From the NCBI GenBank assembly GCA_029260015.1, contig JAJDEB010000017.1:26283-90282 (forward strand): DNA of 64,000 nucleotides. The letters run 5' to 3'. Each line of letters starts with the position of its first letter. Position 1 is the first letter of the stretch. The notes below the pieces were generated by a model. That model searched no databases. It was not told where the DNA came from and worked only from the letters and a program-made list of their open reading frames with translations. Shown in pieces: positions 24,708 to 35,500 of the stretch. The translations under genes were made by a program, and so were the position numbers. Source of the stretch: Phycisphaerae bacterium. Lineage in GTDB: Bacteria; Planctomycetota; Phycisphaerae; UBA1845.

Positions 24708-25754
24708 TCAGGCTTGCTGAGCAGACCGCTTCTGCTGCATGGCATCGCGCCAGCAGATGCGTGCAGCACTGGTTGCGACAATGCTGATTCCGCCGAGCGC
24801 TGCGACGTAGATGGGCCCGAGCAGTCTGAAACTGATGAGAAATGCTGCCGCTTCCGCACCGCTCGCTCCGACGTACTTGGTCAGAAAAACCGCATAGCCC
24901 GCGTCGAGGAGCCCGACACCGGCTGGCACCTGGGTCATTGATGCCAGTGAACCGATCAGAAGGAATGCGGCTGCAACATGGACCAATTCTCCATCGATTG
25001 ACACGCCCAAGAGCATTGCCAATCCGCCGATCTTCGCCAGAAGCGCCGCGATATTGTACGGCAATGTTTGAAGCAGCAGTCGGCCATGTTCGCGTATCCA
25101 CTGGGTCACGCGGTTGCGAAAACAAACCGTGATCAAAGTGAGCACAACGATTGGCACCAACCATGCGACACCGGATCGCCAGGAGACGGTCCCGGCCCAG
25201 ATGATCGATACTGCACCGGAGAGCAACAGAACGGCAATGATTGATGCAACGCGATACACGAGAATCGTGCGAATTTTGTCGCCTCGCGAACCGTCACCGA
25301 CGCGGGTGTACTTGTACACATCTGAGGCGATCTTGGCGACGACCAAGCCAACCATGGATGACTCGCAGAATGTCCGCGTCGTCCGCCAAAAAGAAGTCTT
25401 CACGTTGCAACCGATCGCAGCACGGCGAAGAGCGATTCCCTTAAAAGCGATGTATGCGTGGGTGAACAAAAAGAATCCGAAAATGCGATCACTGTTGGAG
25501 CGAAGCACTTCGCCCAGGGTGGCGACATCGCCAGCCCGACGGACCAGGAAAACCGTTAGGAGGATTCCCAATACCGCGAGCAGGATGGAATGCACCGTCG
25601 AAGGCCTGCGAGAAATCCGCTCCAACGCGCCCCCGGAAAGTGATTGGCGCAATCGATCTAGGGTTGCACCGGAATCGCCACCATCGGCTCCGGGTGATTC
25701 TAAGTCAGTTCCGGTTATTGGGTCAGTACCGGTCATTGGGCAGGATTGGGACAT
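24708..25754 (-). CDS. Flippase-like / lysylphosphatidylglycerol synthase transmembrane-domain protein
   Basis: A 348-aa integral membrane protein with about eight helices beginning near residue 55. The pattern is that of the LPG_synthase_TM (UPF0104) family: an early LGEVLRSNSDRIFGFFLF, a central YKYTRVGDGSRGDK loop, and the characteristic QVPAGVGLLDAGYAVFLTKY near the C-terminus. Members move or modify lipids or isoprenoid-linked intermediates; the catalytic transferase domain of MprF is absent, so transport is more likely than lysylation. The first 55 residues are hydrophilic and low-complexity. It probably shares a transcript with aroA. Confidence 0.75.
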   Translation of the reverse strand: MSQSCPMTGTDPITGTDLESPGADGGDSGATLDRLRQSLSGGALERISRRPSTVHSILLAVLGILLTVFLVRRAGDVATLGEVLRSNSDRIFGFFLFTHAYIAFKGIALRRAAIGCNVKTSFWRTTRTFCESSMVGLVVAKIASDVYKYTRVGDGSRGDKIRTILVYRVASIIAVLLLSGAVSIIWAGTVSWRSGVAWLVPIVVLTLITVCFRNRVTQWIREHGRLLLQTLPYNIAALLAKIGGLAMLLGVSIDGELVHVAAAFLLIGSLASMTQVPAGVGLLDAGYAVFLTKYVGASGAEAAAFLISFRLLGPIYVAALGGISIVATSAARICWRDAMQQKRSAQQA

Positions 25755-26013
25755 TGCTTTCGGGTTCTCGTCATCGGGAGATTCAGGTCAGGTTCCGACC
25801 TCCATATCGGCGACGAAACCGGCCTAATCAAGCATGAGGTGGGATGCTAGCCTTCTACCTGTCGAGGTTCAAGGGACAGTATTCCCAAATGCCGAGGAAT
25901 CTAGCCGAGCAGAGGCCCTTGTACCTTTCACTGGATCCTACAGTCATGCTACAATTCAGGCCACGAGATTCATTTTCTCATGGGCACAGGGATTTACGGG
26001 CGGGGGCCTTGTC

Positions 26014-27099
26014 TTGACGAGTAAGATCAAATCACACGGGCGATCGTCCAGAATGTACGCGGCGAATTGTGCGGCTGGGTTCACTCTGGTTGAATTGCTC
26101 GTCGTCATTTCGATCATCGCACTGCTGATCAGCATCCTGCTGCCCAGCCTCAAGACTGCCCGCGATCAGGCCAAGGGCGTCGTCTGCATGGGAATGCAGC
26201 GCGGGTTTGGCAACGCGATGCAGGGGTACTTCGTCGAAAATGACGAGTGGATTCCCGGGCGCAACACCACCGGGATGGAGACTTGGGTCGCGGGTTATCC
26301 GGGTGACGGATCGCCGATGGCCAAGCCGACGATTCCGGTGCAACTCTACGATTGGATGACGCCGATCCTTTCGACCTCCACCGCGCTACCGGTGGGCCGA
26401 GCGAAACGCTTTCGGTTCCTCCTCGATCATTACAAATGTACGAGCGTCAATTTCAAATCCATTCTCTATGTTGATCCCGCCAATCAGGAAGAGCAGCCGG
26501 TCGATCACGCTTCGTTCGTCGATGAAGTTGACAAACGCGGTGCGTTCAACGGGATCAGTTATTTGATGCCCGTGCATTTTCAGCAGTGGGGCCAGGACAC
26601 GGCGCAGGGCGAATACATCGGTGAGCACCCCAAGGCCCCGCCGGGTTCAGGTGTGGTGTACTGGATCAAACGCAATCCGCCCGATTGGGAGGTGGCAGTC
26701 AAACGCTACAAGAGTCGCCTCAGTCAAGTCGGTACGCCGGCAGAGAAGATTTCGGTGGCGGATGGCACGCGCTACCTGCCGCCGAGGTTGATTCTCGATT
26801 TCGATCACGATTTCAAACCGCACTGGTTTGGTTCGTTTACGAGCGCCGGCGCATGGTGGACCGAATCGCGCGCCTATGGCCGCCGAAGCCCAAGCGGTGG
26901 TGCCAACATCCCGATCAGCTATCGCCATCGTGGCGGCATCAACGCGATGTTCTTCGATTCCCACGTCGAACGCCTCACCGAAAAGCAATCCCGCCGCGTC
27001 GAATATTGGTATCCCAAAGGCAGCATCGTCGATTACGACCGCCCCGAAGACGGCTCAACCGAATACGCAACCTATGAAAACGGGTATGTGATTCGGTAA
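26014..27099 (+). CDS. Prepilin-like (type II pseudopilin) protein
   Basis: A protein of about 361 aa with a type III signal: after a basic leader it has [26 protein letters not shown] sequence, Glu at +5 of the mature form, then ILLPSLKTARDQAKGVVCM. The long outer domain ends with HRGGINAMFFDSHVERLT, the H-x-G-G-x-N-x-x-F-x-D-G/S-H element usual in planctomycetal pseudopilins. The start is uncertain: TTG 26014 gives a 20-residue leader and has GGGGG upstream; ATG 26053 would leave seven leader residues; the ATG at 25834 would give an implausibly long leader. Confidence 0.82.
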   Translation: MTSKIKSHGRSSRMYAANCAAGFTLVELLVVISIIALLISILLPSLKTARDQAKGVVCMGMQRGFGNAMQGYFVENDEWIPGRNTTGMETWVAGYPGDGSPMAKPTIPVQLYDWMTPILSTSTALPVGRAKRFRFLLDHYKCTSVNFKSILYVDPANQEEQPVDHASFVDEVDKRGAFNGISYLMPVHFQQWGQDTAQGEYIGEHPKAPPGSGVVYWIKRNPPDWEVAVKRYKSRLSQVGTPAEKISVADGTRYLPPRLILDFDHDFKPHWFGSFTSAGAWWTESRAYGRRSPSGGANIPISYRHRGGINAMFFDSHVERLTEKQSRRVEYWYPKGSIVDYDRPEDGSTEYATYENGYVIR

Positions 27100-27121
27100 T
27101 TTTTGATTTTGTTCTAACTCA

Positions 27122-27904
27122 TCAACCCGAATACGCACCCGCAAAGAGCGCAACGTCCTGAAGATCGACATCAAGGTCACCGTCGAAATCGAAAGCATTG
27201 AGGCACTCGACTTCGCAGATTGTTATTGCCGGGTTTGTTGGCTGCGGGGTTTGGCTTGGACCGTTGAGGCAGGTGGCCATTGCTTCCCAGTCGTCGGCGT
27301 CAACGTCGAGGTCGTCGTCAAAGTCGCCGCCTTTGAATTCGAGTTCGACGTTGGTGAATCGAAACGCAAGTGGTAACGAGTCTGTGTATGCGGTCGATCC
27401 CGTGTCGCGCAGTACGAACGTGGCGTGCCAGACGCATTGGTTGGGATCGAACTCTGGCGCGTCGGCATTGATGTGAAACGTGATATGTTCATGCAAGGTG
27501 TGATCGCCGAGAAAGGTTGATTCGCCCGGTTCATCGAGAAACAGCGGCGGGTTACCTAGGACCACGACTTGAAATGCCGGATCGACGCTTATGACTTCGA
27601 GGTCGATGATCGCGCCTGATTGCATCGGGAAGACATTGTCGATTGGCCTTGCGACGACGAGGTGATCGAATCCTGGGCTGGAGTCAGCCCACCCGGGAAA
27701 AAACACGCCGCCAACTGGTAAGTCGAAGTAATTGAGTTCGGGTACGAACCCGTCTGGATCGGCGGTCAGTTGGCCGTTACTGGTAACGGCGATGATCACG
27801 TCTCCGGTGTGCTGGGCCTTTGCAGTGGTGGCAGTCAGGCAAATCCCCAATGCAATCACCGAAAATAAATCCTTACAGGTGATGCGTTTCGTGCTTGAAT
27901 TCAT
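27122..27904 (-). CDS. Secreted protein with dockerin-like C-terminus
   Basis: A 260-aa exported protein; GGAG lies 8 nt before ATG 27904 and a signal peptide ends near TTAKAQ. The body (about 30-195) begins HTGDVIIAVTSNGQL and is a beta-rich domain with many acidic residues. Residues about 200-260 carry two EF-hand-like loops, DFDDDLDVDADDWEAM and DFDGDLDVDLQDVALF, separated by a Cys-containing linker: a dockerin-like module that binds calcium and may attach the protein to a partner. The body is related to that of the next gene (28076-28678), which has a different C-terminal sorting signal. Confidence 0.78.
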   Translation of the reverse strand: MNSSTKRITCKDLFSVIALGICLTATTAKAQHTGDVIIAVTSNGQLTADPDGFVPELNYFDLPVGGVFFPGWADSSPGFDHLVVARPIDNVFPMQSGAIIDLEVISVDPAFQVVVLGNPPLFLDEPGESTFLGDHTLHEHITFHINADAPEFDPNQCVWHATFVLRDTGSTAYTDSLPLAFRFTNVELEFKGGDFDDDLDVDADDWEAMATCLNGPSQTPQPTNPAITICEVECLNAFDFDGDLDVDLQDVALFAGAYSG

Positions 27905-28075
27905 GGCATATCTCCGAAAAGCGACGCGAATCTTGCATGGTTGCATCGCATCATGGGTCTGGCGCTGGTAAATTACGATTCACGCTGGCGGCGCCGGGCG
28001 AGCGGCAGGCGTTTGTCTGCCAACCCGCTCCGGCGCTGCCCCTTTACTTCTTCCCTTCCAATTCAAGCGACTCGC

Positions 28076-28678
28076 CTACGAGCGACGACGAATCAAAGCA
28101 GCCGCCCCGACCAGAACCAGCGCGAGACTATGTGGTTCGGGCACGTTGATGAAGTCGGCTGTGTATGTGGGCGAATCGGTGTATGTACCGCCGAGGTCCA
28201 CGAGTTTGAAACTGAACGAATTCGTCTGGCCCAGTTCAGAAAAATCCGGATCGTCAACGAACCAGAACGGATGCACGTCGAACGAATTGCCTAAAGGCAA
28301 CGCCCACTGGTCGGATGGATTGGCCAAGAGCGTCGTGAACACGGTGTCATCAAGCACCTGAAGATCCGCATCTCTACTGACAAGTTCGACGGTGATCTCA
28401 GCGGAACCGGCGAGCGTGAAAAAGTCTTCGCCGGGTTCGTCGGTATCGAGGGCCATGAATCCGGGATCGTCGAGTCCGAAGCCATCACTTGGAATGAATG
28501 CAACTTCGGGTAATTCGAACGCCTTGTCGCTATCGAATTCGACGGCGAGTTGACCTGAACCGGTTCGTCCGACGATGAAATCGCCTTCGTGACCATGATC
28601 GTCACCGGCATGGGCTATCGTTGAGAAAGACGTCGCAATGGCAACGCCCATGACAAGTATCTTGCTTCTTTTTTTCAT
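28076..28678 (-). CDS. PEP-CTERM sorted exported protein
   Basis: A 200-aa protein with an N-terminal signal (MKKRSKILVMGVAIATSF) and a C-terminal PEP-CTERM signal: VPEP, a hydrophobic helix LALVLVGAAALI and a final RRRS. Such proteins are processed at the membrane by an exosortase and are typically released into extracellular polymer; no exosortase gene is in the window. The body has GDFIVGRTGSGQLAVEF, LVSRDADLQVLDD and YTDSPTYTADF, matching the paralogue at 27122-27904 in layout. The paralogue ends in a dockerin instead. Confidence 0.82.
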   Translation of the reverse strand: MKKRSKILVMGVAIATSFSTIAHAGDDHGHEGDFIVGRTGSGQLAVEFDSDKAFELPEVAFIPSDGFGLDDPGFMALDTDEPGEDFFTLAGSAEITVELVSRDADLQVLDDTVFTTLLANPSDQWALPLGNSFDVHPFWFVDDPDFSELGQTNSFSFKLVDLGGTYTDSPTYTADFINVPEPHSLALVLVGAAALIRRRS

Positions 28679-28770
28679 AGGTTACGTATCCGTTGTTTGT
28701 GAACAGTTCTTGTATTGAAACTCCAAAACAGCACGATCGTTGCTTCGGTTATGCCTCCTTTCCGGCAGTT

Positions 28771-28834
28771 GTAGGGTGGGCCGTGCCCACCCCAGTTCGA
28801 GCGCTTTGGACATGGTGGGCACGGCCCACCCTAC
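28771..28834. repeat. Family A palindromic repeat, copy 1
   Basis: 21-nt arms (beginning GTAGGGTGGGCCGTG and ending in its reverse complement) around a 22-nt loop. Each arm can also fold on itself (GGTGGGC/GCCCACC). It lies 7 nt after the stop codon of the prepilin gene at 28842. Other copies are at 38206, 44126 and 60828. Confidence 0.9.
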
Positions 28835-28841
28835 GCGCGAT

Positions 28842-29576
28842 CTAATAGGCGATCTTCGGGTCATAGAGGTTGTGTTCCCAGGCGATGTCGATCAGCGTGC
28901 TGTTGTCGTAGTCGATGGCGTACGTCTTCTTAAACACGAGCGACTCAACGTGCGTGTCGATGAAGAGATAGTTGGCTCGGTCGATGTGCTGCTCGATTTC
29001 CATCTCTTCGCGCGACTTGCGATCCGGATCGATCAGCCAGCTCTCCGGGTGAACATGGTCGGCGACGGCGTACTCGCCTTCCTCAGCCAGCTCGACCATG
29101 TACGCGGTTTGCGATGGCTTTTTGAAGAGACTGAGTCGATCGTAAGGGCCGGTTCCGGCGATCGGTTTGACCGTGTAATAGTTGGTTGCGTAACTGACCC
29201 GTCGCACTTCGGTCGTACCGGGTAGCGGAACCTGCCAATGCGAACTTTTGTCAGACGGGCAGCGGGCTACCAATGCGTTGCCATACTCGACTTTAAGCGT
29301 GTTGATCCATGCCGACTCTTCATCCACTGACCCGCCGTGGGCGAGCCCGACCGTTACCAGTCGCCCATCGTTGGCTGTCGCATATGCGTGAACGGCGAGG
29401 CCCATGCTGCGAAGGTTGCTGGCACAAACGGTTCGCCGAGCCTGCTGGCGAGCTTTTGATAAGCTCGGAAGCAAAATGGCGACCAGTAGCGCGATGATGG
29501 ATACGACAACCAAAAGCTCGACGAGCGTAAAGCCGCGAGACCCGCGCCGAAAAGACGCAGATATGCTCCGGTCCAT
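28842..29576 (-). CDS. Prepilin-like (type II pseudopilin) protein
   Basis: A 244-aa pseudopilin. AGGAGAG precedes ATG 29576, giving leader [15 protein letters not shown] and the hydrophobic stem [21 protein letters not shown] with Glu at +5, then [20 protein letters not shown]. The outer domain ends with the family element [14 protein letters not shown]. The gene is isolated from any recognisable secretion cluster and is followed directly by a family A palindrome. Confidence 0.86.
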   Translation of the reverse strand: MDRSISASFRRGSRGFTLVELLVVVSIIALLVAILLPSLSKARQQARRTVCASNLRSMGLAVHAYATANDGRLVTVGLAHGGSVDEESAWINTLKVEYGNALVARCPSDKSSHWQVPLPGTTEVRRVSYATNYYTVKPIAGTGPYDRLSLFKKPSQTAYMVELAEEGEYAVADHVHPESWLIDPDRKSREEMEIEQHIDRANYLFIDTHVESLVFKKTYAIDYDNSTLIDIAWEHNLYDPKIAY

Positions 29577-29707
29577 CGGATTCTCTCCTATTGGATATAG
29601 CTGCCCAGCGCAAGTGGACTCCGCGCTAGGACATTGGCATTCCGATGAGCGCGCGCAGGCGCACATCGACTATTGGGTTTTGCAAAATGGATTAAGTGTG
29701 TTTCGTT

Positions 29708-29995
29708 CTAGGAAAGGGCAGGAGGGGCTCGAGGATTGGCGCTGGTTAGCGCAGTGCGTTTTGATATGACTTCGGACTCAAGCGGTTGAATCCAACAAAC
29801 GTCGGTTGTCAGGCAAATCGACTCAGACGCTTGAATTGCAGAAGCAGCGTTCTTGACGGCAAAGCACGCGGGGCACGAATCGGACTGCGATTCATGATCG
29901 GCATCGTGCTCATCGTGGACGTGCCATGCGCTGGCAGGAAGTGCCAACGTGGTCGCAAGAAATCCAACAAGAATGTATGACCGCAGTTTTTCCAT
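29708..29995 (-). CDS. Small periplasmic His/Cys-containing protein (DUF2946-like)
   Basis: A 95-aa exported protein with a signal peptide (MEKLRSYILVGFLATTLALPASA). The mature part opens with a His/Asp-rich stretch WHVHDEHDADHE and a CPAC motif, and ends RAPPALS. This combination, a His-rich segment, CPxC and a C-terminal RAPP, is seen in small proteins of the DUF2946 kind linked to metal, mostly copper, handling. The metal role is inferred. ATG 29995 is used; a TTG four codons earlier is less likely. No metal-efflux gene is adjacent. Confidence 0.55.
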   Translation of the reverse strand: MEKLRSYILVGFLATTLALPASAWHVHDEHDADHESQSDSCPACFAVKNAASAIQASESICLTTDVCWIQPLESEVISKRTALTSANPRAPPALS

Positions 29996-30130
29996 CGCCC
30001 TGATCAATGCTGGTGTTCGTACAAGGGGAACTTCCCTTGATTCTTCATACCAAGAACCAATGGAACATTCAAGTTAGTTAGTTCTGACCTGCCGAAGCGA
30101 ATTCTATTTACCGCCGCTTGTCGAGTGCCA

Positions 30131-32020
30131 CTACGGACCAGCCAACCGCGTCACGAAGATGTCGTAATCTTCGATGGTGATACCGCAGACACCGTCGAGT
30201 TCCAATGCGGAACAGGCGGCTGACGTTTCTCCCATGCAACCTTGGATGCCGGCATAGTCTTCAAGATCGAATGTACCGTTCCCGTTGAAGTCGCCACCGC
30301 AGGCGGCAGGATTATCGACGCCCGGCGTCACCGGTACGCAGCCGTCACTACCGTCGAGGGCTTTGCTGAGGGTGACCCAGTCATCGAACGTGTCGGTATC
30401 GACACCGTTGGGGCACCGCGCGCCACCCGCAGGAACGGTTGTACCGTCAGGACCGATCGGGATTGCGCCGAAGTACACAGCATCGCTGACGGGGTAGTCG
30501 TCGTCGATGACGGCCACCGCGTCGAGGACGGTTCCGACGCTGACATCTTCAACGCCATCACCACCGCCAGCTTCTGTATCGATGTCATCGTTGGGTGAAA
30601 CGGTCGCATCGCGCACAAGGGCGATCGTTTGCGTTCCATTTTCAAAGCGGGAAATGCCTGTGCCAATGACCAAATCTGCACCGACGCCACTGCCACCTGC
30701 GACGAAGTATCCTTCCGAGTCGAGGGCGCACGGGCTGCCACCACAGTCGTCCAGCGGAACGAGCAGGTCGACGTTTCCTTTGGAGAGCGTTTCTCCTTCG
30801 ATCACTACGATGGACAAACCACAAAGCAGTTCGAGCGGGTCACCTTTGATTTCGACGAACTCCTGATCCTGAGTGCCATCGTGTGACACAACGAATTCGT
30901 TGATTATCAAATTGCTGGGAAGGGCGTCGCATGCGGGAATTTCCATGCCGCATTCCACACCCGCGCCGCGGAACTCACCACCCAGGCCCAGGCATTGTGC
31001 CGCATTGACCGTGTCATCGCAGCCGCAGGCTGTGCAGCATGCGCCGGACTGATCGTCGGGGATATCAACATCAGCAAAGACCAGCAAGTGATCGCTGGCA
31101 GCCGCACTGGTGCCAGCCGATAGGGGCGCACCGAACAGGGCCAATCCTCCGCCGAGTCCTTCGTCGGCAGAGTCGTAGACTTCGGACCCGACAAAGGTGA
31201 CGGCATTGCTTCGCCAGATGTAATCGAGTCGCCGGCCCGACGCGTTGCGGGTGGCGTCGGATCCATCCAGTTGAAACGCGGGGATCAGGTTGAGGCGCTG
31301 CGATCCGCTGCTGGCTTGCATCGGTTTGAACACGCCATTGGCGATTGGAAACGAAAGGTCGCTTCCCAATGTCCAGCCACCCGGCAGTCCTGAGGGCAAT
31401 GAGTTGAAACTTGATGGGGAGTCAGGGCTGTCGTTGATGTCGTCGTTCATGTCGCCCATGACGAGATAAGGGATCGTCGATGAATCATAGGGAATCGTCG
31501 TTTGCATGGTGCGGAGGCCTTCGACCGAACGTCGGAATTCGTCCACGTTGGCGGTTCCCGATTTCCAGTGGTTGCCGACGATGATCAAATCTTCTGCTGC
31601 GCCAGGAATGTCGAATTCAGCGCGGACGAAGTTTCGGGTGATGTCCTTGGCGCTACCGTCGCCGGAGAGATCGGTGGCATCTAAAGTGACAGGGGCTATC
31701 GCAAACGGGAATTTGCTCATGATGCCAGCATGGTTGCTGCCGTCAAAAGTGTTGGTTCCGGTGGCGAGGTAACGAAACGGGTAACCGGCTGCGTCTGCCA
31801 GGTCGGTGAAAGCATTTGCGGGCGAGTTATTGATTTCTTGTAAGCAGACGACATCGGCACCGACGCGTAGAAGAATATCGACGGCGGCATCTTCCTGAGC
31901 GGAATCGCCATCGAAATTCTCAATATTGAATGTGGCAATGCGGACGCGAACGTCTGCCCGCGAATCGGTGGCGCACAGAAAAAGGACCAACAGGCCCGAT
32001 AACACTCGAATTCTCAACAT
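30131..32020 (-). CDS. Secreted endonuclease/exonuclease/phosphatase protein with lamin-tail domain and dockerin-like end
   Basis: A 629-aa exported protein; GGAG lies 9 nt before ATG 32020 and a signal peptide ends near DSRA. Residues about 24-320 are an EEP (DNase I-like) domain with all core motifs: TFNIENFD, VVCLQEI, GNHWKSG, VMGDMNDD and the final SDHLLVF. A Cys-rich module (GACCTACGCDD) follows, then a lamin-tail domain (LIINEFVVSHDGTQDQEFVEI, about 370-560) and a dockerin-like pair (DFNGNGTFDLEDY). The EEP plus lamin-tail combination is that of extracellular nucleases such as ExeM. It is likely to degrade extracellular nucleic acid; phosphatase activity is an alternative. It is divergent from the 1446-aa protein gene. 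Confidence 0.85.
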   Translation of the reverse strand: MLRIRVLSGLLVLFLCATDSRADVRVRIATFNIENFDGDSAQEDAAVDILLRVGADVVCLQEINNSPANAFTDLADAAGYPFRYLATGTNTFDGSNHAGIMSKFPFAIAPVTLDATDLSGDGSAKDITRNFVRAEFDIPGAAEDLIIVGNHWKSGTANVDEFRRSVEGLRTMQTTIPYDSSTIPYLVMGDMNDDINDSPDSPSSFNSLPSGLPGGWTLGSDLSFPIANGVFKPMQASSGSQRLNLIPAFQLDGSDATRNASGRRLDYIWRSNAVTFVGSEVYDSADEGLGGGLALFGAPLSAGTSAAASDHLLVFADVDIPDDQSGACCTACGCDDTVNAAQCLGLGGEFRGAGVECGMEIPACDALPSNLIINEFVVSHDGTQDQEFVEIKGDPLELLCGLSIVVIEGETLSKGNVDLLVPLDDCGGSPCALDSEGYFVAGGSGVGADLVIGTGISRFENGTQTIALVRDATVSPNDDIDTEAGGGDGVEDVSVGTVLDAVAVIDDDYPVSDAVYFGAIPIGPDGTTVPAGGARCPNGVDTDTFDDWVTLSKALDGSDGCVPVTPGVDNPAACGGDFNGNGTFDLEDYAGIQGCMGETSAACSALELDGVCGITIEDYDIFVTRLAGP

Positions 32021-32537
32021 CTGTTATTTCTCCGAATTATTGACCGCAACTCCCAAGGCACACACGAGTTATCGCGCGCGCCGGTCGTGCGATACGCTTA
32101 CTTTACCGCTCCACGATAGGGAATGTGCCGCCCTCAAACCCACAAAATGTGCGGTAATTTGCGGATAGTTAACACAATTCAAACGCGGTTTAGGTAGACA
32201 ATTCCTCCAGCGATTCATTATACTCAGTGACCCTGTGGAATTCCCAGTGTCCACTGGAATTCCGTTAAGAAGTCCGCTCGCAAGGGCGTCGAAAGAAGAA
32301 GCAAACGGGAGAAAGAAGCGACTCATCGATTGCCTTCGGGCGGCACGGATCATCTTGTGCAATAATCGAAAAGGTCTCCCGATCAAGACTGGTATGGGTT
32401 TGGAAAAGGGTCCGTAGCGCGGGCACCTGGTCGTGCGCGCCCTTTCGCAAAGCAGGCAGAATTCCAATTAGGCATGACATGATGGCTTTCGCAAAAGCCA
32501 TCTTCTCTTACTCAGCATTCTTTGGAGAAGACAGGTA
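32021..32537. other. Divergent intergenic region between the nuclease and lamin-tail genes
   Basis: About 517 bases without a supported gene. Open frames here (for example 32235-32417) are short and have no ribosome site. It must hold both promoters and contains a near-perfect palindrome at 32237-32263. Confidence 0.45.
32237..32263. repeat. Intergenic palindrome GGAATTCC(C)AGTG-TC-CACTGGAATTCC
   Basis: Twelve-base arms (one extra C on the left) around a 2-nt centre, with no T run after it. Its position between two divergent secreted-protein genes makes an operator possible, but nothing proves that. Confidence 0.5.
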
Positions 32538-35500
32538 ATGAGGAAAACGGGAATAGAAAAATTCAATTGTGTGACAGGGATGGCCCTGGCAGTTGGATTG
32601 GCGATTACCGCGCCCACACAAGCGGCGCTGGTAATTAACGAGTTTGACGCCAATCAAACTGGCACGGATACGACCGAGTTTGTCGAACTCACGAACGACG
32701 GCGGTGCGACGATCGACTTTGGCGCCACACCGCATTCTCTCGTGTTGTTCAATGGGAATGGTGATGTGTCGTACACCGTGGTTGCCCTCAATTCGGGAAC
32801 GCTTGCCCCTGGCGAGTATCTTCTGATTGGCAACAACGACGTCACCCCTGCCCCGGATATCTTTCTGTGCGGAACAGCCGGTTGCGGCAATACTCTGCAG
32901 AATGGTGAAGACGGCATTGCGGTTTACACAGGCACGTTCCCCGGTGGGGCTGCGACCACGACAAATTTAGTTGACGCTGTCGTTTACACCGATGCAGGCA
33001 GCGGTGGCGGCGATGGTGCATCGCTGTCGACGGCATTGGGATTGAACCCTGGTGATTTGGTCGATGGCGGGGAATTCGGCAATGCTCTGACGACAGGGGT
33101 CTCGCGAATTCCGGATGGCACGGGTCCGTTTACACCGGGTTCAGCACTGACCCCGAGCGCGGCCAACGGTGCTGCTCCTCCCGCGGCGCTTGGCAAATTG
33201 ACAATCACAAACACGGCCACGCTGTCGGATCCGATTGAGCTTTGTGGCCAATTCGGTGACGGCAACTACGAGTTCACGATCACCACGCTTCCGACGGATG
33301 GAACGCTGACTGACGGTGGAGCGCCGTTTGGTGTGCCACACGATGTCACTGGCGTCCTGCGGTACGATCCCGATACCGGCCCGAATTTCAGCGGTGTGGA
33401 TACGTTTGACTTTACGGTCACCGATGACAATGGTGCAGGCCTCACTTCCGACCCCGCGACCCACGAGGTGGCTGTCCAGACGGTCGGCAGCGTGTTTATC
33501 TCCGAAGTGATGCACTCCCCATCGGGCAACGACAACATCTTTGAGTTCATCGAAATCTACAACGCTTCGGGCTCGCCGGTCTCGCTTGGAAGCGTAGATG
33601 CGACGAACAATGACGGATTCAACAAGCCAACAGCGGATAACCTGTTGGGCCTGACGATTCCGGCGAATTCGATTGCCTTTATTGCCCCCGACGCGACGAC
33701 GATCGGTTTTGACTTTGAAGAATTTCGTTGCGACTGGAATGTCGATGAAGCCGATGTGCTGCGGGTTCCGCTTTCACAGTTTGAAACAACATTCGCGACT
33801 TCCGGTGCGACCTGCGATACAGCCGCCGGTTCGCGTATCTTTATTTTTAACGCCGCTGGCGCACTGCTGGATGCCATTGACCTTGGTCGCGCAAACAGTG
33901 GCGCAGCGGCTTGTGCGGGCGAAAGCTATGGCTTGAACCCGTCGCTCTTTCCTTTCTTCCCAATCGTCCCGGACGCTGACCTGAATGACAGCGACTTGGC
34001 TTGGGGATGCGTTGGCCCGCTCGCGATTACCGGTGGCCTTCAGGATGGCGATTCGTCCGGCGATTCGGCCAACCCCGGATACATCGTCGGCCACACCTAT
34101 CCGCCGTCACCCTATGTATACGAGCCGGCTTGCTTCGGTGCTTGCTGTCTGTCAGATGGAAGTTGCATTGACGGTGTGACCGAAACTGAATGTCTTGTTG
34201 ATAACTGTGGTATTTCATTCAATCAAGGCGACTTGTGCGGCGCGGTTTCCTGTAGTGCTGTCGCGACCAACAAGTGCTGTCTGCCGATTGGAACCTGTGC
34301 AGACTTGACCGAATGCGAGTGCCTGCAAGCCAATGGCGATTTCGATGGTGGTGACACCTGCACCGGCGCTCCAGAAGAATGTCCGGTCGAAGTTTCGTTG
34401 GTCATCAACGAGCTTGAGTACAACACACCCGGAAGTGACACCGATGACGAATTGGAATTCATCGAATTGTTTTCACCTATTGGTGGCGGTGAGCCGGCAG
34501 CCGGATGGAAGATTGAATTCTACAACGGTAACGATACGACCGGAACCAACCTCTACAACACGATCGACCTGTCCACGATCGCAAGTGGCGTGATCCCAGT
34601 CGACGGTTATCTGGTCGCTGGTGATGCCAACGTGGCCAACGTCGACATCATCAAAGCCGGTTCATTCCAAAATGGTGGTGGCCGCGGTGACGGCGTGGTG
34701 CTTTCATTCAACGGTTTTGTGGTCGAAGCCCTCTCGTACGGTCAAGACTCCGGAACTTCCGGATTCGTCGCGGTCGGTGGAGATGGCGATGGAACCTTCC
34801 TGGCCGACATTGGCGTGGCCGACTCTGCAGACACGAGCCTCCAGAAGATTCCGGATGCCAGCACCTGGACAGAAACGTTGAACAACACGCCTGGCGAAAC
34901 CAACTTTGATGCTGGTGACTTCGGTGCATGCTGTGACGGTTTGAGCTGCTCGCTTGATACCGAAGAGAATTGCAACCTTAGCGGATTCGTCTACGAAGGC
35001 GACGGTACCAACTGCGACTTCAACCCATGTGTTCCGCGTGGTGCGTGCTGCAATCCTGACGGAAGTTGCACGGACAACGTTGAAGAAGGCATCTGCGAAA
35101 CTGTGCTCGGTGGTGTTTGGAACGGTGACGACACCGTTTGCAATGACTACGATGCGTTTGCAGCTTGTCACGACGGTCCGGGTGTTGCGCTCGGATTTGG
35201 TTGTGAGGCTCAAGATATTGACGGAGCATCACCTGCTGACGTTGACTTGGCAGACTTTGCATTGTTCCAGCAGAACACCTGTTCGCCGGCACCGACCGGT
35301 GCTTGCTGTCCGCCCAATGGCGTTTGCGTCGAGATCAATCAGTTCGACTGTGAAGCTGACGGTGGTATCTATCGCGGTGATGGCGTCTTGTGTGCCGGTT
35401 TGGATCCCGAATGCGACGCACCGGTGGCTGGCGACATCCTCATCAACGAGATTTGGGCTGACGATCCAGGTCAGGACGATGTTGAATTCATCGAACTTTT

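Noticed and set aside
25834..26013. An N-terminal extension of the prepilin gene at 26014 starting at ATG 25834
   Set aside because: It would place about 80 residues before the prepilin cleavage site, whereas leaders are normally under 30.
32235..32417. A 60-codon frame in the divergent intergenic region
   Set aside because: It begins inside the palindrome, has no ribosome site and its sequence has no protein-like features.
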